A DNA stretch of 6,449 nt from Acidobacteriaceae bacterium (GTDB lineage Bacteria; Acidobacteriota; Terriglobia; Terriglobales; Acidobacteriaceae), in the NCBI GenBank assembly GCA_009781125.1, contig WQYS01000141.1, positions 1 through 6,449 of the forward strand. Reading direction: 5' to 3'. Both the position numbers and the translations under genes were made by a program. The notes under the pieces were generated by a model, which saw only the letters and a list, made by a program, of their open reading frames with translations, was not told the origin of the DNA and did no database searches. Below are positions 1 through 4,832 of the stretch, in pieces; position 1 is the first letter of the stretch, and every line of letters starts with the position of its first letter.

Positions 1-813
1 CCCTTCCCCAAGAATCTACACACCGGCAAGGCGTACCGAGGCATAAACGTTCTCTTGCTCTGGCCCGACCAGTTCCCAACCCCTTACTGGATTACCTTCA
101 AACAGGCGCAGGAGCGCGGAGGCCACGTCAAGAAAGGCGAAAAGGGAATGCCCGTTATTTTCTACAAAGTCACCGAGAAGAAAGAAGAGCAGGAACAGAG
201 CGCCGAGACCAGCGACCGCCGCCGTTCCTTTATCCTTCGCTATTCGACCGCCTTCAATGTCGAGCAGTGCGAAGGTTTGGAGGTTCCCCGTCCCGATGTT
301 TCGCTCCCCGAGGTTCCAGTCATAGAACGTTGTGAGCAGATCATCAGCAACTGGACAGGCCGCCCCGCCCTCAAGCTGGACAATCCCTACGAGGCACAAG
401 CCTACTACCGCAGAGAGGCCGACGAGATACACATGCCCGAGCGCAACCGCTTCAGTTCGCCGGAAGCCTACTATGCGGCGCTTTTTCACGAATGTATTCA
501 TGCGGCAGGAGCGCCCCACCGCCTGAACCGAGAGAAAGGCAAGTCCTTCGGAGACGAGCAGTATTCCCGCGAGGAGTTGATTGCGGAGATGGGAGCCGCG
601 TTCCTCTGCGCAATCGTAGGCATCGACAACCGCAAGGTGCAGGACAACAACGCCGCCTATTTGCAGAACTGGATTAAAGCCCTCAAGGGCGATTCGCGCC
701 TTATCGTCCAAGCCGCCAGCGAAGCACAGAAAGCCGTCGATCTTATTCTCGGGACCGCGCCAGCGGCCCCCGAGGAGGCGGCCAGCGAAGACGACGTAGC
801 AATGGCAGCCTGA
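1..813 (+). CDS. ArdC-like antirestriction protein with zincin metallopeptidase domain (5' end missing)
   Basis: The reading frame is open from base 1 to the TGA at 811-813, giving 270 visible residues; the true start lies left of the window. A TTG at 55 could serve as a start, but the residues before it (KNLHTGKAYRGINVLLLW) belong to the conserved ArdC N-terminal region, so I read the gene as truncated by the window. The C-terminal half has the zincin motif HECIH at residues 163-167, counting from base 1, followed by EELIAEMGA (191-199), whose glutamates would supply the third zinc ligand. ArdC proteins of conjugative plasmids bind single-stranded DNA with the N-terminal domain and protect entering DNA from host restriction; the C-terminal domain is a metallopeptidase fold. 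The extreme C-terminus is Ala/Glu-rich and probably disordered. Family assignment is firm; the substrate and the actual antirestriction activity are inferred. Confidence 0.9.
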   Translation, partial: PFPKNLHTGKAYRGINVLLLWPDQFPTPYWITFKQAQERGGHVKKGEKGMPVIFYKVTEKKEEQEQSAETSDRRRSFILRYSTAFNVEQCEGLEVPRPDVSLPEVPVIERCEQIISNWTGRPALKLDNPYEAQAYYRREADEIHMPERNRFSSPEAYYAALFHECIHAAGAPHRLNREKGKSFGDEQYSREELIAEMGAAFLCAIVGIDNRKVQDNNAAYLQNWIKALKGDSRLIVQAASEAQKAVDLILGTAPAAPEEAASEDDVAMAA

Positions 814-836
814 TTCATATAGAACACATTTGACGC

Positions 837-891
837 CTATTCGATTCACGTTGAGCCGTAATGACTGAATGTGAATCGAATAGATTTTTTT
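837..891 (+). terminator. Hairpin plus T-tract, intrinsic terminator after the ArdC-like gene
   Basis: The arms 837-849 and 871-883 are a perfect 13-bp inverted repeat, extended inward by a G-T and two A-T pairs to 16 bp with a 15-nt loop. Seven T (885-891) follow one base after the stem. It begins 23 bp after the ArdC-like stop codon. The stem is AT-rich for a terminator, but its length compensates. Confidence 0.7.
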
Positions 892-924
892 GCGCCGAAG
901 TCCCCACAAGGGGACTTCGGCGCA
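891..924. terminator. Second perfect hairpin between convergent genes, probable bidirectional terminator
   Basis: The arms 891-905 and 910-924 form a perfect GC-rich 15-bp stem with an ACAA loop. It shares base 891 with the T-tract of the preceding hairpin. Rightward it is followed by a moderately T-rich run (TATTTCATT). On the other strand it lies 22 bp beyond the phosphoesterase stop, so it can also end the leftward operon, although the T-tract there is poor. Confidence 0.6.
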
Positions 925-946
925 TATTTCATTCTGAGCATTGAAG

Positions 947-1471
947 CTATCTTGCTACAACCTTCATCTGCATCAGGGTTTGTATCTCTTCAAAATGCCA
1001 CGGTCGATAGTTATGTCCATCGACACCAACATCGAGAGAAAGCGCCTGAGCGTCATCAGGAAGATTGCCATGCGAATGTCCGTAGAGATGCCACGCCCCT
1101 TGAACATGGTGAGGCCACACGCGCATCGCATAATGACAAAGCACAATTCGTTGTCCTGCTACGTTGATTTGTGACAGAACTTCCCATGAAGCAAACAGGT
1201 TCCGTAGCTTTCGCGCTGCTCTGTCGTGGTTGCCCTCAATGAAGTGGATTGTCTTGCAGGCCAAACGTTTTCGATAGGCGGTAATCTTCGTAGCCTCTCC
1301 AAGACAGAAATCGCCCAGATAATAGAGAACATCATCAGGTTTGACGCAGGAGTTCACACCTTCAGCCAGCGCATCGTCCATCTCCTCGATACTGCCGAAT
1401 GGACGCTTACAATAACGAATAATGTTGAAGTGCCCGAAGTGAAAATCAGATGTGAACCATACGTCATGCAT
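947..1471 (-). CDS. Calcineurin-like metallophosphoesterase (COG4186-type), third gene of the AbiE operon
   Basis: The 174-residue product has the full dinuclear-metal phosphoesterase signature: DFH (D9, H11), GDF (G53-D54), GNHD (80-83), CHY (H113) and GHSH (131-134), then DVGVDGHNYRPW near the C-terminus, typical of the small phosphoesterases of COG4186. All metal ligands are present, so the enzyme should be active on a phosphomonoester or phosphodiester; the substrate is unknown. I chose the ATG at 1471 because it gives MHDVWFTSDFHFGH, the usual N-terminus, and lies 4 nt after the toxin stop. An upstream in-frame ATG at 1537 would add 22 residues overlapping the toxin gene. The ribosome binding site is weak (ACAGG), so translation probably depends on coupling. 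Being the last gene in the operon, it may act with the nucleotidyltransferase, or may simply be a passenger. Confidence 0.9.
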   Translation of the reverse strand: MHDVWFTSDFHFGHFNIIRYCKRPFGSIEEMDDALAEGVNSCVKPDDVLYYLGDFCLGEATKITAYRKRLACKTIHFIEGNHDRAARKLRNLFASWEVLSQINVAGQRIVLCHYAMRVWPHHVQGAWHLYGHSHGNLPDDAQALSLDVGVDGHNYRPWHFEEIQTLMQMKVVAR

Positions 1472-1475
1472 ATTG

Positions 1476-2513
1476 TCAGCCTGTCGTGTAGCCGGTATCT
1501 TGCCGGTTAATTTCTTGCTCCAACACGACAAGTGCATTCACTATTGAATCGAAAGACGGCGGTTTTCCGAAGATCATCACGTCCATGTCGCGGTAGTCAC
1601 GCTCCAGTTCGGCGCGGCGATCATCCGCAGGCCGCAACCGTAGACTTCCAGGAACTGCCAGCTCGTAACGCGCCCATGCCGAAGGGTAAAAAATTTGCTT
1701 GTGCAGCACGACCTGATCCAGAAGGCCAATGTCTGCCAGTGCTTCGTCCCTTATAGGGCTTTCGGCAAGCATGGCAAGATCGTAGTAGTGCCTTGAATAC
1801 TTGGCGCGAAGCGCCTTTTCAGCAGGCCGGTAAAATTCAGCATGTAAGATTGTGGCCTTTTCCCAAAAGGTTCGCTTGGCTAACAGCGTCACTACGGAAA
1901 TATCACCGTCAGAAATCAAATTGGGAAATTCTTCCTCAACAAAGGAACGAATCTTGAAGTTGTCACGCGGAACAAATTCCGCATGTGTTCCCATCTCAAG
2001 AACGATCTGCGGGACCACATAATCAAGGCTTTTTGAACTACCCGGAGGATAGCTAAAGAGAACAGTATTGGGGTCTTGTTGATTAACGTCGAGGCTCCAC
2101 GCTCCCTGTTTGCCAAGAACCTCCTGACATCGAGTTCGGAGAATGCCAATGAACTCCTCAGAAATATATGCTTGGCAAGCGGCCATCATGTCGCCGAGAA
2201 GGCTCGTGCGCCTCGTCTTTGAAATACCCTCTCGCCGGGGATCGCACTCTCCGGTGAAGCCAAGCGCAACGTAATCAACCGCTAAATCGATGTCTTCTGA
2301 AAAACGGTTTATTGCATGAAACACTTTGGACAGCGATGTACCGCCTTTGAAAAGCAGCTTGCCTGCAAAAGCATCAACCGAAAATAGCTGTTGGAGCATC
2401 CAGCAGGTCCAGAAGTCTTTCTCCACAATGGCATCTGCCACCAGCTTTCTCTCAGCAGTTTCAGCAAACACTTCCGCACGTTCGGCTGATGTCATCTGGG
2501 CAATTCTGTTCAT
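1476..2513 (-). CDS. AbiEii-family nucleotidyltransferase toxin (type IV toxin-antitoxin / abortive infection)
   Basis: This 345-residue protein has the conserved order of AbiEii/DUF1814 toxins: EKDFW (31-35); the nucleotidyltransferase motif FKGGTSLSK (55-63) followed by SEDIDLAVD with metal-binding D74 and D76; LLAKRTFWEKATILH (210-224); and SRHYYDL (240-246). Family members transfer nucleotides from NTP; the related MenT toxins modify tRNA 3' ends and so block translation. No key residue is missing and the length is within the normal family range, so it looks intact. The start overlaps the stop of the antitoxin gene (ATGA at 2513-2510), with the purine-rich run GGGGGGAG just before it, which implies translational coupling. 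The next gene starts 4 nt beyond its stop. The AbiEii call is firm; whether it serves phage defence or element stability cannot be told from sequence. Confidence 0.93.
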   Translation of the reverse strand: MNRIAQMTSAERAEVFAETAERKLVADAIVEKDFWTCWMLQQLFSVDAFAGKLLFKGGTSLSKVFHAINRFSEDIDLAVDYVALGFTGECDPRREGISKTRRTSLLGDMMAACQAYISEEFIGILRTRCQEVLGKQGAWSLDVNQQDPNTVLFSYPPGSSKSLDYVVPQIVLEMGTHAEFVPRDNFKIRSFVEEEFPNLISDGDISVVTLLAKRTFWEKATILHAEFYRPAEKALRAKYSRHYYDLAMLAESPIRDEALADIGLLDQVVLHKQIFYPSAWARYELAVPGSLRLRPADDRRAELERDYRDMDVMIFGKPPSFDSIVNALVVLEQEINRQDTGYTTG

Positions 2514-3115
2514 GCTCCCCCCGCGATCTTCTTGGCTGTTTCGTATATCCAGTCCACACCAAAACGAGTGTGCCGGACAAGCCGTTTTCGTTCAGCCAGA
2601 GACAACTTCGCTTGCAGAGCATCAATTTCATTCTGGCCCACACTGTCTTTACCAAGGTGCCGGAGCGCCTGAACGACAAGAGAACTTTTGCCGTCCAATC
2701 CTGCCATAGTTTGAGGACGAGCATGTCTGAAGAAAATCGTGCGACGACCAATAGGAATTTCGCTATTGGGGCCGTCAGTCAAATACACGATCTTCGCGGG
2801 AACCTGTGTAGACAATCCCAGGAGGTTAGCAGCCCATGCTCCGTCTGGAACAATCTTCCACCGATAGCGCCTTGCGATTGCCTGAGCAGCTTCATCAATG
2901 TCTGGACTAAGCTGTCCACCAAGGTCAGAGTTGAACCTTGGCAGATCGTAAAGACCGCGACGAATTCGGCGAATGGTCCCTTGACGAGCTAAAGACGCTA
3001 AGGTAACATCAACCGTTGTCCGACTGGCGATGTCGAGAAAGTCTTTAGCCGAGAATGCCTTGCCTGAGCCTAATCGCTCGATGTGCGTGACGATTTGACT
3101 ACGCATCGGTTTCAT
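2510..3115 (-). CDS. AbiEi-like / DUF6088 antitoxin with N-terminal winged helix
   Basis: This 201-residue protein starts MKPMRSQIVTHI and has an N-terminal winged-helix-like segment (about 5-60) ending in GTIRRIRRGLYDLPR, the basic wing typical of AbiEi-type antitoxins and DUF6088 proteins. The rest (about 65-190) is the conserved DUF6088 region, with FFRHARP (146-152) and a C-terminal VDWIYE motif. In AbiE systems this protein neutralises the nucleotidyltransferase without stable complex formation (type IV) and represses its own promoter through inverted repeats; both roles are inferred here from the gene order and the operator at 3132-3164. GGAG at 3129-3126 lies 10 nt before the ATG at 3115. 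A second in-frame ATG three codons later (3106) is possible. The stop overlaps the toxin start by 4 nt. Confidence 0.88.
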   Translation of the reverse strand: MKPMRSQIVTHIERLGSGKAFSAKDFLDIASRTTVDVTLASLARQGTIRRIRRGLYDLPRFNSDLGGQLSPDIDEAAQAIARRYRWKIVPDGAWAANLLGLSTQVPAKIVYLTDGPNSEIPIGRRTIFFRHARPQTMAGLDGKSSLVVQALRHLGKDSVGQNEIDALQAKLSLAERKRLVRHTRFGVDWIYETAKKIAGGA

Positions 3116-3131
3116 AACTTTCCCGCTCCGT

Positions 3132-3164
3132 AATTAAGAAAAAATATACCGTTATTTCTTAATT
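3132..3164. promoter_or_regulatory. Inverted-repeat operator over the AbiE promoter
   Basis: AATTAAGAAA (3132-3141) and TTTCTTAATT (3155-3164) are a perfect 10-bp inverted repeat with a 13-bp centre, and two more matching pairs follow one mismatch. The -10 box is in the centre and the -35 box just outside the right arm. AbiEi antitoxins are known to bind inverted repeats in their promoters; that this is the site here is inferred from its position. Confidence 0.6.
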
Positions 3165-3171
3165 CAAGCAA
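3143..3171 (-). promoter_or_regulatory. Promoter of the AbiE-type operon
   Basis: On the minus strand TTGCTT (3171-3166) and TATATT (3148-3143) are separated by exactly 17 bp. Transcription would start near 3136, about 20 nt before the antitoxin ATG. The -10 box lies between the arms of the inverted repeat at 3132-3164. Confidence 0.6.
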
Positions 3172-3211
3172 GTCGGCTTTCATCTAAAACAGTCATTGGT
3201 TTCTTTGGTTT

Positions 3212-3244
3212 ACAAATTCTCGACGCACTGCGTCGAGAATTTGT
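3212..3244. repeat. 33-bp palindrome, 16-bp perfect arms around one base
   Basis: Arms 3212-3227 and 3229-3244 are perfectly complementary around C3228. As RNA it would form a stem of about 14 bp with a small loop. No T-tract follows in either direction, so it does not look like a simple terminator. It lies between the AbiE promoter and the branched element at 3310-3423, in non-coding DNA. Confidence 0.85.
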
Positions 3245-3254
3245 GCGTATACGC
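3245..3254. repeat. 10-bp perfect palindrome GCGTATACGC adjoining the larger palindrome
   Basis: The ten bases are self-complementary and start at the base after the 33-bp palindrome ends. A dimeric DNA-binding protein could recognise it. No function is known to me. Confidence 0.6.
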
Positions 3255-3309
3255 TTCCAGATGAAATCCGCCAAGCCGTCGTATCATCCCATTGTTTTAC
3301 CAAACCCAA

Positions 3310-3423
3310 GGTTCGGCGGAGAGCGACGAATCGCTCCCTTTCGCTCGATTCAGTTACCGTTCGCAGGGTCCAATCGCGCGGCTTTTGCGCGATGGGTGCG
3401 AACGGTAACTGAACCGCCGAACC
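3310..3423. repeat. Branched inverted-repeat element of about 114 bp upstream of parA
   Basis: Outer arms GGTTCGGCGG (3310-3319) and CCGCCGAACC (3414-3423) are perfect. Inside them, 3349-3365 and 3397-3413 form a perfect 17-bp stem. On the right the two arms are contiguous, making 27 bases; on the left they are split by 29 nt (3320-3348), which fold into their own hairpin (GAGCGA 3321-3326, CGAA loop, TCGCTC 3331-3336). The apical region holds a further 7-bp stem (3373-3379 with 3387-3393). The whole would fold as a three-way junction in single-stranded DNA or RNA. A single-strand or replication origin, a transfer site or a structured RNA are all possible. Confidence 0.8.
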
Positions 3424-3450
3424 CGGTTCAGCCTGCTACAGTGACCTTCT

Positions 3451-3550
3451 CTTAACTTCGGACAATACCGTCTAACTTGGTTCAATTAGGGGCAATTAGT
3501 CTCTATTTGTATCTATTAGCACCAAATTGATATCAACAAGAATCATTTGT
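3451..3550 (+). repeat. Helically phased 10-bp repeat array before parA, candidate partition site and operator
   Basis: Read in blocks of ten from 3451, the sequence repeats a degenerate unit, about NNYWAYTWGK. The best copies are TCTAACTTGG (3471), TTCAATTAGG (3481), GGCAATTAGT (3491), CTCTATTTGT (3501), ATCTATTAGC (3511) and AATCATTTGT (3541). The fifth base is A in all ten blocks. The array overlaps the -35 box of the parA promoter. ParA systems with ribbon-helix-helix partners usually use short tandem repeats upstream of parA as centromere and operator, so this is the natural candidate. Confidence 0.6.
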
Positions 3551-3555
3551 ATTCT
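3527..3555 (+). promoter_or_regulatory. Promoter of the parA operon
   Basis: TTGATA (3527-3532) and TATTCT (3550-3555) are separated by 17 bp, giving a start near 3562 and a short leader of about 20 nt. The -35 box lies within the 10-bp repeat array, so the RHH partner could repress it by binding there. Confidence 0.55.
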
Positions 3556-3566
3556 GCTCACATTAG

Positions 3567-3573
3567 AAAGGAG
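3567..3573 (+). promoter_or_regulatory. Ribosome binding site of parA
   Basis: AAAGGAG lies 8 nt before the ATG at 3582, which fixes that start. Confidence 0.8.
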
Positions 3574-3581
3574 TACACCGC

Positions 3582-4295
3582 ATGATTCTTCTTTGCGGCG
3601 GCTTGAAAGGTGGTATCGGTAAAAGCACAATCGCCACCAACTTTGCCGTCATGCGATCCAAACAGCTTGGCTCTGGAAAGGTGGCTCTGATTGACGCCGA
3701 TCCACAGGAAAGCAGCTACAAATTCACTCAGCTACGCAACGAGGCGTTGGACGGCAACGCCGGTTACAACTGTTTCAAGATCACCGGCAAGCCCGTTCGC
3801 TCTGAAGCTCTCGGTCTGGCCGCCAAATACGAGGATGTAATCATCGACGCCGGAGTCGGAGACTCTACCGGCCAACGGGCCGCCCTCACGGTTGCCCACG
3901 TTGCCGTCCTTCCGTTCCGGCCCGGTAGCTATGACCTCTGGACAGCCGGAGACTTGGCAAGCCTCATAGACGAGATGCGAGACGTAAACCCCGGCCTCGT
4001 GGCACTGGCCTTTATCAATCAGGGAGACCACCAAGGCCAGGACAACTCTGGCGCAATAGAGATATTGCGCGAGAGCGAAGGGATCACCGTCCTCGATTGT
4101 CCTCTCGGATACCGCAAGGCTTTCCGCAATATAGCGTTAGGCCGCGCCGTCACCGAACTCTCTCCCGCCGACCCCAAAGCTATAGCAGAGATGACCGCCA
4201 TCTATGCAGCGAGCTTCGGTGATTCAGGTGTAACTGATAAGATCACAACTGAATCACATGGACATCATTCTGATTCACAGAGGAGGAGCCGCTAA
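3582..4295 (+). CDS. parA: ParA-family partition ATPase (small, type Ib-like)
   Basis: The 237-residue protein begins with a deviant Walker A box, KGGIGKST (residues 9-16), carrying the signature lysine K9 and catalytic K14. It continues with the Walker A' segment LIDADPQ (D38, D40) and Walker B DVIIDAG (D89), where most ParA proteins have a T or G after the Asp. There is no N-terminal helix-turn-helix, and the length is that of short ParA proteins that work with ribbon-helix-helix partners. Such ATPases bind DNA non-specifically in the ATP state and move plasmid copies apart. The last 25 or so residues (TDKITTESHGHHSDSQ) are hydrophilic and lie over TGATTCA repeats in the DNA. The stop overlaps the start of the partner gene by one base (TAATG). 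A role in segregating a plasmid or island is inferred from family and neighbours. Confidence 0.92.
   Translation: MILLCGGLKGGIGKSTIATNFAVMRSKQLGSGKVALIDADPQESSYKFTQLRNEALDGNAGYNCFKITGKPVRSEALGLAAKYEDVIIDAGVGDSTGQRAALTVAHVAVLPFRPGSYDLWTAGDLASLIDEMRDVNPGLVALAFINQGDHQGQDNSGAIEILRESEGITVLDCPLGYRKAFRNIALGRAVTELSPADPKAIAEMTAIYAASFGDSGVTDKITTESHGHHSDSQRRSR
4220..4277. repeat. Three TGATTCA repeats at the parA/RHH gene junction
   Basis: TGATTCA occurs at 4220-4226 and 4271-4277, and inverted at 4250-4256. The first two belong to an inverted repeat (TGATTCAG / CTGAATCA) extended by TGT/ACA after one mismatch. They lie in the last codons of parA, just upstream of the ribosome binding site of the second gene, so they could be a binding site or a leader structure. 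They may also be chance. Confidence 0.4.
4281..4286 (+). promoter_or_regulatory. Ribosome binding site of the RHH partner gene
   Basis: AGGAGG lies 8 nt before the ATG at 4295, inside the end of parA. It supports this start and independent, strong translation of the partner. Confidence 0.8.
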
Positions 4296-4594
4296 TGGCG
4301 CTTGCCAGATCACCAAAGTCCACAGAAGATAAACGTGCCGAGGCATTGATTGACAGGGCCGCCGCCGTGCATCGGCCTAAAACCGGCGGACGCAAGGCGA
4401 CCGGCAGGACCGTGGCCGTCAGCCTTCGCATCCCTGAAGAAATTGTTGACTTCATCGACGAAGAGATTGCAGCAATGGAGGAGCCGCGCCCGTACCGCCA
4501 CACTTGGCTTCTACAGGCCGTCTACGCCAAATATAGGGCCGCACAAGCTACCAAGGAAGAGCCGAAAGCAACACGCAAGAGCAGGAAGGATTAG
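4295..4594 (+). CDS. Ribbon-helix-helix partition protein (ParG/ParB-like partner of ParA)
   Basis: The 99-residue basic protein has three parts: a flexible Lys/Arg/Ala-rich N-terminal tail (1-37); a ribbon-helix-helix-like core, with a strand at TVAVSLRI (39-46), helix A at PEEIVDFIDEEIAAME (47-62) and helix B at RHTWLLQAVYAKYRAA (68-83); and a Lys-rich C-terminal tail. The layout matches ParG-type centromere-binding proteins, which dimerise through the RHH fold, bind tandem repeats upstream of parA with the strand pair, repress the operon, and stimulate ParA ATP hydrolysis with an arginine in the mobile tail (R11-R21 region or R33-R38 are candidates). It starts one base within the parA stop (TAATG), so the two are co-translated. 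The RHH assignment is from pattern, not from a close named homologue. Confidence 0.8.
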   Translation: MALARSPKSTEDKRAEALIDRAAAVHRPKTGGRKATGRTVAVSLRIPEEIVDFIDEEIAAMEEPRPYRHTWLLQAVYAKYRAAQATKEEPKATRKSRKD

Positions 4595-4608
4595 TTATCA
4601 TAGAGCGA

Positions 4609-4628
4609 CAGGTTCCAACGGGAACCTG
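4609..4628 (+). terminator. 8-bp hairpin after the partition genes, weak terminator candidate
   Basis: CAGGTTCC (4609-4616) and GGAACCTG (4621-4628) pair perfectly around AACG, 14 bp after the stop codon. No T-tract follows directly; a TTTT comes about 17 nt later. It may stabilise the mRNA end rather than terminate. Confidence 0.4.
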
Positions 4629-4689
4629 AATGTGTATCCGAACTTTTGGATGTGCAATCCATAGCATCTTGGGCGGTTTGGAGCGATTC

Positions 4690-4727
4690 TTTTCGTGTGT
4701 GTATATTTTTTGATATATCGACGAAAA
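4690..4727. repeat. Imperfect AT-rich inverted repeat between the convergent genes
   Basis: TTTTCGT (4690-4696) and ACGAAAA (4721-4727) enclose a second pair, TATAT (4702-4706) and ATATA (4713-4717), with unmatched bases between. The 4595-4832 spacer is otherwise AT-rich and shows no gene, tRNA or clear attachment site. The structure could end transcription of either convergent unit. Confidence 0.35.
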
Positions 4728-4832
4728 CCGTTATTTGTAAATGATTGTTTATAAATCACTTGCAAAACGATACGAATCCCTCCCTCCCAGCGAAACGTGA
4801 TTTCTATGCCAAATTGTCTGGAACCCAGGTCA

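Noticed and set aside
16..909. Open frame of 297 codons on the minus strand across the ArdC-like gene
   Set aside because: It lies antisense to a gene with clear conserved motifs, has no recognisable domain and crosses the terminator hairpins. Long antisense frames are common in GC-rich genes.
1472..1537. 22-codon upstream extension of the phosphoesterase (ATG at 1537)
   Set aside because: It overlaps the end of the toxin gene in another frame and adds residues before the conserved MHDVWFTSDFHFGH start; the ATG at 1471 fits the operon spacing.
2489..2992. Plus-strand frame of 167 codons opposite the antitoxin gene
   Set aside because: Antisense to a recognised DUF6088 gene, high in Ser and Cys, no motif and no ribosome binding site.
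3212..3244. The palindrome as an ordinary intrinsic terminator
   Set aside because: No T-tract follows on either strand and no gene points into it from close by.
3243..3455. Possible 70-codon gene starting with GTG in the control region
   Set aside because: It starts inside the end of a palindrome, has no ribosome binding site, covers the branched hairpin and shows no conserved motif; the base pairing explains the sequence better.
3451..3550. CRISPR-like or microsatellite reading of the repeats before parA
   Set aside because: Units are 10 bp, degenerate and contiguous, with no spacers, and no Cas gene is nearby.
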